A DNA stretch of 64,000 nucleotides from a virus: IMG/VR virus record IMGVR_UViG_3300031566_000020, positions 1 to 64,000 of that record; one strand, given 5' to 3'. Shown here piece after piece: positions 6,892 through 14,480 of this stretch; within the stretch, counting starts at the first letter, position 1, and each line of letters starts with the position of its first letter. The translations under genes and the position numbers were made by a program. The notes beneath the pieces are model-generated. The model was not told the DNA's origin and made no database searches. It saw only the letters and a program-made list of their open reading frames with translations.

Positions 6892-7956
6892 ATGACTGAT
6901 AAAGAGATTAAACAGCTTGAGAATTTAATCACAGTTCCTTCTCCTTCTGGATTTGAAGGCTATATTGCCGATTACATAAAAGACCAAGTGTTAGAAGTTC
7001 TTAAAGAGGGCAATGTAGAAGTTGATTTCCAGAAGAATGTTATTGTGAAAATTGATGGTGTAGATACATCAAAAACCATCATGATTGATGCTCATTTAGA
7101 CCAAATAGGTTATGTTGTAACAAACATCAGCAAAGAGGGTTTATTAAGCATTGGTATGCTTGGAGGAAGTGATTCATCTATTATTAGTGCAAGGCATCTA
7201 AACATCATTACAGATGGTGGTATTATTAATGCTGTAGTAGATAGAACGCATTCTCATTTGGTTTATGATGAAGATGATGAAAATGTAGGAAATTTATCTG
7301 ATGCACAGATTGATATTGGTGTAAGAAGATTTGATGAAGTATCAAAGTATGTAAAGATTGGTGACCCGGTTGTATTTCATCCTCATTTCTATAAATTAAT
7401 GGAAGATTTTTATGCTGGATATGGCTTTGATGATAAAGCCGGATGTTGGGTTTTATTAAACACTATTAAGAAATTTGCAAAATCAAAACCTCCGATTAAC
7501 ATTGTTTTTGTTTTTAGTTCCCAAGAGGAAACAGGAACACGATTGCCAACTATCGTAAATCGCTTTAATCCATCAGCAATCATTTCAATTGATGTTACAT
7601 TTGGAACAGATTATGGCTTTGGTGATGTTCTTGATAGACAAGTTGGAACATGTGAACTTGGAAATGGCGGTGTTATTTATAGAGGACTTGGCTTAGATAA
7701 AGAGTTCTATCTTGCTTTAGAAAAAACAGCCATTACTAAAAAACTACCATTCCAAACTCAAGCAAATGCTATTTCAGGTGGATTTACTTCTTTGATGGTT
7801 TCATCAGAATTAAACGGAATAAAAGCAAGTGTTATAGGAGTTCCTTTAAGAAACATGCATACTCCTGTTGAAATTATTTGCCTAAAAGATTTAATGAATG
7901 TTTCTAAACTATTAACATCTTTTTTGAAGAATCCAAAAATTTCAGAACTTATTTAA
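6892..7956 (+). CDS. M42 family metallo-aminopeptidase
   Basis: 354 residues, full length for the M42 family (glutamyl aminopeptidase / TET / CelM type). All ligands of the two-metal site are visible: His68 and Asp70 in DAHLDQIG, Asp180/181 in FDDKAG, the catalytic pair Glu212-Glu213 in QEETGT, Asp234 in SIDVTFGTD and His323 in NMHTPVEI. Such enzymes trim amino acids from peptides in the cytoplasm and form dodecamers. It sits 3 bp after the previous gene, within the replication cluster, which is an unexpected position. Active-site completeness argues for a working enzyme. Confidence 0.9.
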   Translation: MTDKEIKQLENLITVPSPSGFEGYIADYIKDQVLEVLKEGNVEVDFQKNVIVKIDGVDTSKTIMIDAHLDQIGYVVTNISKEGLLSIGMLGGSDSSIISARHLNIITDGGIINAVVDRTHSHLVYDEDDENVGNLSDAQIDIGVRRFDEVSKYVKIGDPVVFHPHFYKLMEDFYAGYGFDDKAGCWVLLNTIKKFAKSKPPINIVFVFSSQEETGTRLPTIVNRFNPSAIISIDVTFGTDYGFGDVLDRQVGTCELGNGGVIYRGLGLDKEFYLALEKTAITKKLPFQTQANAISGGFTSLMVSSELNGIKASVIGVPLRNMHTPVEIICLKDLMNVSKLLTSFLKNPKISELI

Positions 7957-7968
7957 GTTAGGAAAAAA

Positions 7969-9825
7969 ATGCATAATCATATCAAAAATCAATATGCTCA
8001 AGTTTTAGTTGAGTACCTAAAAGACCTTTTATCTACAGAAATTAAGAATGATAAGAGTGCTTTTCCATGTCCTGTTTGTAAACGTGAAACAGCTTTTCTT
8101 TATCCAAACCAAAAAACTAATTTCTATTGTAATCATCCGGAGTGTAATTTCAAGGGTGATATTTTTGATTTGATAAGAAAAACAAAGAAACCTGATTTCT
8201 CTGATGCTGATATTGCTGTTTACTTACAGCACAAATTCCAAGTTGAAATAAAAGATGATATAAATGATATTCTTTCTTTATATAAGAAGAATAATTTTAG
8301 TCTTTTTCCTTTAGAACCAAATTCTAAAACCCCACAAAAAGGTTTTATGTGGACAGAAAAGAATTATAAAGACCCTGAAATCTGGAAAGAATGGGTTGAT
8401 AGAGGATACGGACTTGCTATACGGTTAGGCGAAGCATCAAATGTTATAGCAATTGATATTGATTCAGATGAAACATATGAAAAGGTTAAACACTTACTTC
8501 CTGAAAACACTTTAATTCAAGATACCAAAAGAGGTCGGCATTGGGTGTTTGTTTATGAGGAAGATTTTAGTGGTATTAAACATTTGAATTTCCGTAACAA
8601 AGGTTATGATATGGAGCTTCGTGGTAATAATGCTTATATCGCTATTGCTCCAACATCTGCAAATGGTGAGATTAGAAAATGGAATAATAAAAAGATTCAA
8701 AAAATGCCACAAGAATTAAAAGATTTTATTCTTGGTCTTATTGATGCAAATACAAAGAATGTTGAAGAAGACATTCAAGAAGCAATTGATAAAGAAGAAT
8801 TAGGTACAACTATTGATGGTTTAGAAGGTAGATGTAATGACACATTTGTAAAAATGGGCGGTATTTTAAGGAAGAAATTAAATCTTGAAAATACAAAGGT
8901 AGCATTATCTGTATTTAACCAAGCGTTAGACAACCCAATGCCTGATAAAGATATTAGAAATATTCTTAGGCAATTAGATAAATATCAAACATATGATAAA
9001 GAAGAATTATCGCAAGAAGTTTTGGAACGCTTAGAGATTATTAAGGAAGGAACAGCATTTCAAATTGCCAGTTCGTTAAAAAGGGAACAAAAAGATGTTG
9101 AAGATGTATTGAAGCATTTAGAAGATGAACAAAAAGTATTAAATATTAAAGGTAGAAAGTATAAGGTTCTTGAAAATGTAAAATGGACAAGTCAAAAAGA
9201 AGAATTAGGTATTCCAGTTGATTTTGTTTGCCCTTTTTTCCATAATATTGCAAGGTTTTATCAAGGTGGTATGGTTATTATTGGTTCTCCTACAGGTCAT
9301 GGAAAAAGTCATATTACAGGTAACATTATTAAGCAACTATGGGAACAGAAAAGAAAGACGTATTTGATTAATACAGAGCCTGAAGGCGGTATTGGTAAAA
9401 TAACACAGACATTAGGAATTCCAAACGAAGCATATTTAGTGCCTGAAAAAAATGTTTGTCATCCAACGGATATTGAATTAGTAGATAATGCTATTACAGT
9501 TGTAGATTGGTTGAGAATGAAGGAAGGAGATTTTACTCAAACAAGTAACACATTCCATCATTTTCAACAGCAACTGTTAAAACATAAAGGATTTTTGATT
9601 ATTTTAACACAAATAAGAAAATCCAACAACGAATGGTTTGCACCAGACCAAGTTGAAGAATTTGCATCTTTAGCGTGTAAATATTTATGGGGTAATAACG
9701 GAATAGATGGTGAAAACACATATTTCTTGGCAACAAAAATTCGTGATAGTAAAATTGGAAAACAAAACGTAACTATTCCAACATATTTTAACCCAACAAC
9801 TAAAATCTTGGAAGTCCGGAAATGA
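7969..9825 (+). CDS. Primase-helicase fusion (zinc finger, Prim-Pol, RecA-like helicase)
   Basis: 618 residues. The N-terminal zinc finger has Cys34, Cys37, Cys54 and Cys59 (CPVC...CNHPEC), typical of CHC2-like primase zinc domains. A bifunctional primase/polymerase (Prim-Pol) domain follows, with PLEPNSKTPQKGF, GYGLAIRLGE and the metal-binding AIDIDSD (Asp163, Asp165). After a helical linker (about 280-400), a RecA/DnaB-type ATPase carries Walker A GSPTGHGKS (about 438-446) and a hydrophobic Walker B strand (LIILTQIRKS). It would prime and unwind at the phage fork, working with the family B polymerase encoded 4.6 kb downstream. Confidence 0.88.
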   Translation: MHNHIKNQYAQVLVEYLKDLLSTEIKNDKSAFPCPVCKRETAFLYPNQKTNFYCNHPECNFKGDIFDLIRKTKKPDFSDADIAVYLQHKFQVEIKDDINDILSLYKKNNFSLFPLEPNSKTPQKGFMWTEKNYKDPEIWKEWVDRGYGLAIRLGEASNVIAIDIDSDETYEKVKHLLPENTLIQDTKRGRHWVFVYEEDFSGIKHLNFRNKGYDMELRGNNAYIAIAPTSANGEIRKWNNKKIQKMPQELKDFILGLIDANTKNVEEDIQEAIDKEELGTTIDGLEGRCNDTFVKMGGILRKKLNLENTKVALSVFNQALDNPMPDKDIRNILRQLDKYQTYDKEELSQEVLERLEIIKEGTAFQIASSLKREQKDVEDVLKHLEDEQKVLNIKGRKYKVLENVKWTSQKEELGIPVDFVCPFFHNIARFYQGGMVIIGSPTGHGKSHITGNIIKQLWEQKRKTYLINTEPEGGIGKITQTLGIPNEAYLVPEKNVCHPTDIELVDNAITVVDWLRMKEGDFTQTSNTFHHFQQQLLKHKGFLIILTQIRKSNNEWFAPDQVEEFASLACKYLWGNNGIDGENTYFLATKIRDSKIGKQNVTIPTYFNPTTKILEVRK

Positions 9826-9959
9826 AATATTCTAAACAGATTTTATCAGAAAAATCAAAAGAAGAACTTATTAAAATAATCCTAACTTTGCAAGAAGTCA
9901 AAGAAGAAAACCCCTACATTGTTAAGGTGGATACAAGAAAAGGTATGATTAAGGATTAA
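9822..9959 (+). CDS. Small hypothetical protein (45 aa)
   Basis: 45 residues, predicted mostly helical (SEKSKEELIKIILTLQEV). The start is coupled to the primase-helicase stop (ATGA), and the stop lies 1 bp before the resolvase gene. No domain is recognised. Confidence 0.5.
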   Translation: MKYSKQILSEKSKEELIKIILTLQEVKEENPYIVKVDTRKGMIKD

Positions 9960-9960
9960 A

Positions 9961-10497
9961 ATGAAAATCCCTATTGATAAGATTGAGATAGCAACAGGCT
10001 ATAAAGTTAAAAGAAACATTGTTTCTATTGGTTTTGATTGGGCTTCAAGAGCTGGTGTATCTATCATTAAAACAGATGAAAAAAATGCAGAAGTAGAATA
10101 TATTTTTGTTGAGTTCAAAGGAAATAACCCAAAAGAAAAATATAAAAGAATGGTTAGAACATTAGAATATTTGGTTTCTTCACAAGATATTGCTATTATT
10201 GAAAATGTTTTTGTTGGATTTAACAGAAAAGGTTCATTGGAATTAGCTAAATACCATGCCTTTGCTATAAGTGAATGTATAAGGAAAAATGTAAACTATG
10301 AAACAGTTATGGCAAAAGATTGTAGAGCAAAGTTAGGAATTAAAACAACAAAAAAAGCCGGGTATGGTAGAGGAATGGCAAAGAAAGCAGTAGCAGATTA
10401 TCTTGAAAACACTTTCCAAATTAAATTAAATGATGAAGATGCAAGTGATTCTGTTATTTTAGCAATGCTTGGTATATTAGAAGGGATTAAATTCTAA
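9961..10497 (+). CDS. RuvC-like Holliday junction resolvase
   Basis: 178 residues with an RNase H fold of the RuvC type. Asp26 lies in SIGFDWASRAGVSI, Glu81 in AIIENVFVGFN, a Lys-rich region around KTTKKAGYGRGMAKKAV packs near the site, and Asp160/Asp163 lie in LNDEDASDSVILAML. These acids would bind the two catalytic metals. It would resolve branched recombination or replication intermediates before packaging. It lies directly after the primase-helicase and shares its transcript. Confidence 0.8.
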   Translation: MKIPIDKIEIATGYKVKRNIVSIGFDWASRAGVSIIKTDEKNAEVEYIFVEFKGNNPKEKYKRMVRTLEYLVSSQDIAIIENVFVGFNRKGSLELAKYHAFAISECIRKNVNYETVMAKDCRAKLGIKTTKKAGYGRGMAKKAVADYLENTFQIKLNDEDASDSVILAMLGILEGIKF

Positions 10498-10667
10498 TGA
10501 CAAATGAAGAAAAAGCAGAGATTATTACAAAAGAAATAGAATATAAACAGGCACAAATTGATTATTTAGTCAAGCAAATCGAACTTGCAACACAATTGTT
10601 AAATCATTTAGATAAAATCGAAATTGATGACAACTTGATTAGATTTGATTGGAGTGATTTAGAATGA
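10497..10667 (+). CDS. Small helical hypothetical protein (56 aa)
   Basis: 56 residues, one long predicted coiled-coil helix (KAEIITKEIEYKQAQIDYLV) and an acidic C-terminus. It is coupled upstream by TAATG and downstream by ATGA. No recognised family. Confidence 0.55.
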   Translation: MTNEEKAEIITKEIEYKQAQIDYLVKQIELATQLLNHLDKIEIDDNLIRFDWSDLE

Positions 10668-10888
10668 AAAATTCATACGGATTTACCACAAAAGAATTAA
10701 TAGACAGATTAATTCTAATTGGAAAAATGGGAGGATATACTATTGGTATTAAAAAACCATCATTAAAAATTTACCAGAATTATGCTAGAGTTTATTTGGA
10801 TGAATATCCAGAACAAAAGGAAGAGAGAAAAGAATTTTTTGCAAAGAGATGGAACTTACAAAACGAAGCATTAAAAAGGATTGCATAA
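10664..10888 (+). CDS. Hypothetical protein (74 aa)
   Basis: 74 residues, basic, with an aromatic middle (SLKIYQNYARVYLDEYPEQK). It is translationally coupled on both sides. No domain is recognised. Confidence 0.55.
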   Translation: MKNSYGFTTKELIDRLILIGKMGGYTIGIKKPSLKIYQNYARVYLDEYPEQKEERKEFFAKRWNLQNEALKRIA

Positions 10889-11067
10889 TGGGAAATAAAT
10901 ATTCAGAGTGGGAATTTAATGGGGCAAGTGATAGTATAAGTTTTATAGACGATTTTGATTATACAGGTTCTGATGATTTTGCAATTAGTTATTCTTGGTT
11001 TTTTGAAGTCAATCCTGATTATGGAGTTTTTCAAAATATGTATAACCGATTTTTGAGGAAAGAATAA
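10888..11067 (+). CDS. Small acidic hypothetical protein (59 aa)
   Basis: 59 residues from the ATG overlapping the upstream stop (TAATG). An upstream in-frame ATG at 10849 lies deep in the previous gene and is less likely. It is acidic and aromatic (SFIDDFDYTGSDDFAISYSW) and ends in a TAATG overlap with the next gene. No domain is recognised. Confidence 0.5.
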   Translation: MGNKYSEWEFNGASDSISFIDDFDYTGSDDFAISYSWFFEVNPDYGVFQNMYNRFLRKE

Positions 11068-11261
11068 TGAAAAGATTACCAAAAGTAAGAAACAAATACA
11101 CAAAAAAAGAAGTTTATTTTAGATTCTTTGCATCAGAAGAATTTTGTGATTGTTTTTGGTACACAGTAACTACTGACCCATACGGATTTGAAATCGGATT
11201 TATAAGTCATTATACACCAGTAGGAACAACATGGGGGGAGTTAAGAAATGCAAAGTCCTAA
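11067..11261 (+). CDS. Hypothetical protein (64 aa)
   Basis: 64 residues with several Phe/Trp/Tyr (ASEEFCDCFWYTVTTDPYGF). It overlaps the next gene by 14 bp. No known domain is seen. Confidence 0.5.
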   Translation: MKRLPKVRNKYTKKEVYFRFFASEEFCDCFWYTVTTDPYGFEIGFISHYTPVGTTWGELRNAKS

Positions 11262-11595
11262 ATGGAAACAGTTTCAAGATTATATTGCTAGTAGATTACA
11301 ATGTATTGACCCTAATGCTAGAAGCACAAAAGGAAGTGGCAACTGTGGTGAATTAGGAGATGTGAATAATAAGTATCTTCTTGTTGAGTGTAAGGATACT
11401 GATAAAAAATCTGTTACATTTAAGAAAGATGTTTGGGATAAGCTAAAAGGTGAGCTTCCTTTTCATAGCACAAGAATTCCTATGTATGCTATGCAAGACA
11501 AAGACGGAAACAAGTGGGCGGTAGTAGATTTGGATGATTTTCTGGATATTTTTATTGACCATATATATTATGATGAAGGATGCGGAAATGAGTAA
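11248..11595 (+). CDS. PD-(D/E)XK-type nuclease, resolvase-like
   Basis: 115 residues. It has the pattern of small phage and archaeal Hjc-like nucleases: an N-terminal helix with YIASRLQ, then ARSTKGSGNCGELGDV and LLVECKDTDKKS. GELGDV supplies the acidic residue, and ECK is the ExK half of the PD-(D/E)XK site. The helix IPMYAMQDKDGNKWAVVDL closes the core. A metal-dependent DNA nuclease acting on branched DNA is the best reading. A RuvC-type resolvase lies 750 bp upstream, so the two may act on different structures. Confidence 0.7.
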   Translation: MQSPKWKQFQDYIASRLQCIDPNARSTKGSGNCGELGDVNNKYLLVECKDTDKKSVTFKKDVWDKLKGELPFHSTRIPMYAMQDKDGNKWAVVDLDDFLDIFIDHIYYDEGCGNE

Positions 11596-12256
11596 AAAAT
11601 TAAAATCTTATAAAAATAAGGTTTATAAAACAAGATTTGGGATTGAATTAGAAGCCGAATTTCCTGAAAAAGTTGATATTATGGTCTTGCGTCAGCGTTA
11701 TAGAAAGCTTTTAAAAAGCTGGACAGTAACAACAGATACTTCTTTAAACAACGGATTAGAATTTAAGCCAAAAGATATAAACAAACTTAAATTCACAAAA
11801 GAAACTCTTGATGAAATATCAGAGATTTTACATATAATTCGTAAAAGAAAAGGTACTTGTTCTTCAGCACAATGTGGATTACATATTCACATTGATATGA
11901 CATCTTATACAAGCGAAGAAATTTTAAAAATAATCAAAGAAATGATAGCTAGGCAAAACTATATTGTAGAAAATTTTAATGTATCAGAAGATAGATTAGC
12001 AATGTATTGTCAATTAATTAAAAAATCTGATTTAAGAAAACTAAAGGCTGAAACACTTGAATCTTTTAGAGCCGGGGATTATATTCCAAACATTAAATAT
12101 TTAGATTCAAAATATTATGTTTTAAATGTAAAAAGTTTGCAAGAATTTAATACAATAGAATTTAGACTTTTCAATGGAACAAAATATATAAGAGATATTA
12201 AAAAAATATTAACTTTTATTTATGAATTTCTAATTAATGCGTTGGAAAGAGAATGA
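11588..12256 (+). CDS. Amidoligase-like protein (glutamine-synthetase-like fold)
   Basis: 222 residues from the ATG at 11588; a longer in-frame start at 11534 falls inside the nuclease gene. Motifs of the COOH-NH2 amidoligase family (related to glutamine synthetase and gamma-glutamyl-cysteine synthetase) are present: RFGIELEAEFP near the N-terminus, the central GLHIHIDM, and EFNTIEFRLFNGTKY near the C-terminus, which hold the ATP/metal site. Such enzymes form amide or peptide bonds on proteins or peptides. Published analyses link them to peptide tagging and cell-wall modification. The phage substrate is unknown. Confidence 0.8.
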   Translation: MSKKLKSYKNKVYKTRFGIELEAEFPEKVDIMVLRQRYRKLLKSWTVTTDTSLNNGLEFKPKDINKLKFTKETLDEISEILHIIRKRKGTCSSAQCGLHIHIDMTSYTSEEILKIIKEMIARQNYIVENFNVSEDRLAMYCQLIKKSDLRKLKAETLESFRAGDYIPNIKYLDSKYYVLNVKSLQEFNTIEFRLFNGTKYIRDIKKILTFIYEFLINALERE

Positions 12257-12402
12257 ATATAAAATATTTAAAATACATTATTTTTAGTACAGGAATAATA
12301 ATTATTTTAGGAATATTAGTAAGTGGTACTAAAATAGCATGTTCTCCACATTTAGATTTGAAAGATGGAACAGTAGGAATAAAAATTGGAGGAGAATTTT
12401 GA
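12253..12402 (+). CDS. Small membrane protein (49 aa)
   Basis: 49 residues with one hydrophobic helix (about 8-25, YIIFSTGIIIILGILVSG) and a short C-terminal tail. It is coupled to the amidoligase stop (ATGA), and its end supplies the RBS (GGAGGAG) of the next gene. Function unknown. Confidence 0.55.
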   Translation: MNIKYLKYIIFSTGIIIILGILVSGTKIACSPHLDLKDGTVGIKIGGEF

Positions 12403-12575
12403 GTAAATTAAATTTTGGTATTATTGGGTATGAAAGAAAAGTAGGATATTCTAAAAAAAGAGGATGGATTTTTTGTTATAAATGTCACAGGGAAGTAAGG
12501 GATGATATGATAACTGACAATGGATGTATTTGGTGTGATACTGAATATCATTCAAAGGAGAAAAATAATGGATAA
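12399..12575 (+). CDS. Small zinc-ribbon protein, TTG start
   Basis: 58 residues starting at a TTG that overlaps the upstream TGA and follows a near-perfect GGAGGAG by 4 bases. This RBS is the reason for choosing it. A zinc ribbon is visible as CYKC-x15-CIWC. The protein overlaps the RecA-like gene by 8 bp. It probably binds nucleic acid or protein; no specific family is recognised. Confidence 0.6.
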   Translation: MSKLNFGIIGYERKVGYSKKRGWIFCYKCHREVRDDMITDNGCIWCDTEYHSKEKNNG

Positions 12576-13725
12576 AAGTGAAAGAAGAAAAAAATTAGAA
12601 GAAACAATGAAAGCTTTTAATAAAAAACAGAAAGATTCTGTCTTAGATTTTGGTGTTTCTCATGAAGAATCTGAAGTAATTCCTACCGGAATAAAAGCTA
12701 TTGATGATTTTATTGGTGGTGGAACAAAGCGTGGAACTTTCTCTATTATCTATGGTGGATATTCTGTTGGTAAATCAACAATTGTTTTACAACAAATTGC
12801 CCATGCACAAAAGGAAGGACAGATTTGTTGCTATATTGATTTAGAACATAGCTTTGAGAAAGAACGTGCTAAAGCTTTAGGAGTTAATTTAGATGAATTA
12901 GTATTAGCTGAAAAATGCCAAAATGCAGAACAGGCACTAGAAATTATTCGTGCATTGTGCAAAGAAAAAGCAGTTGATTATTTCGCCATTGATTCAGTAC
13001 AGGCTATGTCACCTTTAAATGAGCAAGAAAATAAAGGAAAAGAAAGACAGCTTGTTGAAAAAGAGATTGCTGAATTGGCAAGAACATTAAGTAAATTCTT
13101 TAGAGTAGTTGCACCGGATGTATTTAATGCTCAAGCAAGTATTGTAATGATTGGACAGGTTAGAATTCATGGTATTGGAACATTCTTTACAAGAGCAGGG
13201 CTTACAGGCGGTGAAGCACTTAAACATTGGGCTTCACAGATGATTTTCATGCGTCAAGGACAATCTGCTGATGCTCCTGTAAAAGAGTTTAAGAAATATT
13301 TTCTTGATAAAGATGGAAAATTACGGTACAAAACAGAAAAAGATAAGATTGGCTTTGATTGTGTGCTTAAATTAGAGAAAACAAAATCTTCAAAATCTGC
13401 TTCTGAAGGTGAAGATGTTCATGTTCCTTTTGTTTTTGATTATGGGTTTGTAAACGAAGTTAAGCAAGAAGAAGTTGAAATAAAAATAGAAGGAACACCG
13501 GAAGAAAAAGAACAGATTGAAAAAGAGTTAAAAGAAAAGGGTATTTTAGAAAAATATTCAACTTCAGAAGAACCAAAATCTGCTTATGACCCATTAAAAG
13601 AAGGGTATACACCGCATCCTGTTAAAGAAGAAGGGGAAATTAAACCACCGCAAGGTGGAACAGGAGAAACAAAAATAGAAGAACCAAAAAAGAAACGTGG
13701 CAGACCAACAAAGGAGAAGAAATAA
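12568..13725 (+). CDS. UvsX/RecA-like recombinase
   Basis: 385 residues from the ATG at 12568, which follows AAAGGAG. The RecA core shows Walker A GGYSVGKST (63-71), CYIDLEHSFEKERAKALGV, a Walker B strand DYFAIDSVQAMSP, and the L1/L2-like segment with GQVRIHGIGTFFTRAGLTGGEALKHWASQMIF, a form common in phage RecA proteins. The C-terminal 60 residues are Glu/Lys/Pro-rich and end KKKRGRPTKEKK, an AT-hook-like GRP motif. It would coat single-stranded DNA and drive strand exchange for recombination-dependent replication, together with the SbcCD-like proteins. Confidence 0.88.
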   Translation: MDKSERRKKLEETMKAFNKKQKDSVLDFGVSHEESEVIPTGIKAIDDFIGGGTKRGTFSIIYGGYSVGKSTIVLQQIAHAQKEGQICCYIDLEHSFEKERAKALGVNLDELVLAEKCQNAEQALEIIRALCKEKAVDYFAIDSVQAMSPLNEQENKGKERQLVEKEIAELARTLSKFFRVVAPDVFNAQASIVMIGQVRIHGIGTFFTRAGLTGGEALKHWASQMIFMRQGQSADAPVKEFKKYFLDKDGKLRYKTEKDKIGFDCVLKLEKTKSSKSASEGEDVHVPFVFDYGFVNEVKQEEVEIKIEGTPEEKEQIEKELKEKGILEKYSTSEEPKSAYDPLKEGYTPHPVKEEGEIKPPQGGTGETKIEEPKKKRGRPTKEKK

Positions 13726-13868
13726 TGACATGTAAAAACTGTGAAAAAGAATTGTTAAAAGCACGTTATAAAGAACTTTATAATTATGCTATTTTAGCTT
13801 ATGATGCAACTGGTAGAGTAGCAAAAGAGAGATTAGCTGAACTTAAAAAACAAATAGAGGAAGCATAA
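13725..13868 (+). CDS. Small helical protein with CxxC (47 aa)
   Basis: 47 residues, beginning MTCKNCEKELLKARY, with one CxxC pair and then a long helix. It is coupled on both sides by TAATG. No family is recognised. Confidence 0.55.
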   Translation: MTCKNCEKELLKARYKELYNYAILAYDATGRVAKERLAELKKQIEEA

Positions 13869-14005
13869 TGAATGGAAAAATAGCTAAAAAGTTAAGAAAA
13901 GAAGCAAACAATATGTATGATAATGCTCCTGAAAAAGTACAGAAGAAGACATCACGCAGACGCATTTATCAATGGTTGAAAAATCAATTTAAGAAGGGAA
14001 AATAA
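13868..14005 (+). CDS. Small basic hypothetical protein (45 aa)
   Basis: 45 residues, very basic (KIAKKLRKEANNMYD, KTSRRRIYQWLKNQ). It ends 1 bp before the next start. It is possibly a nucleic-acid-binding peptide; there is no recognised domain. Confidence 0.5.
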   Translation: MNGKIAKKLRKEANNMYDNAPEKVQKKTSRRRIYQWLKNQFKKGK

Positions 14006-14006
14006 A

Positions 14007-14480
14007 ATGACAAGTAGAGATGTAAATAAATTAATTAAAGAAGGCGAATCCGGAGTTGAAAAGCTTTATGCATCTCATATGAAGTATTTTAACATTGTGG
14101 ATACTTGGGCTAAGAGATTAACTGAAGGTGATATTCTTGATGAATATGAATTATCACAAGCAATGGAACAGCTTACAGGCTCTTTAATGAAGTTGGGAAC
14201 TGTGGCTGGTGCATTAGACGCTTTAATGGAAGAAATTGAACATGAAGAAGAAGTTACTCAATATAACTCATTTGAGAAATTAAGGGTACAGGATGTTAAT
14301 GTTGTTAAAGCCAATGCTAGACACAAGATTGGAAAGATTCGTAAATGGAAATCAGACTTTCAGAACTATTTTAATTCTGCACAGTCAGCAGTTATTACTT
14401 CTCAATCAAGATTAAAAAGATTAACAGTTGAAAAGGGTGCAAAAGGGGTAGATTACTGTGGCGAAACACCAAACACATAA
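14007..14480 (+). CDS. Hypothetical helical protein between recombinase and polymerase
   Basis: 157 residues, predicted almost entirely helical, with the central ELSQAMEQLTGSLMKLGTV and the acidic EEIEHEEEVTQY. Its place between a UvsX-like recombinase and the DNA polymerase, together with the helical composition, would suit a recombination mediator or polymerase accessory factor, but no motif confirms this. It has a good RBS (AAGAAGGG) and overlaps the polymerase gene by 23 bp. Confidence 0.6.
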   Translation: MTSRDVNKLIKEGESGVEKLYASHMKYFNIVDTWAKRLTEGDILDEYELSQAMEQLTGSLMKLGTVAGALDALMEEIEHEEEVTQYNSFEKLRVQDVNVVKANARHKIGKIRKWKSDFQNYFNSAQSAVITSQSRLKRLTVEKGAKGVDYCGETPNT

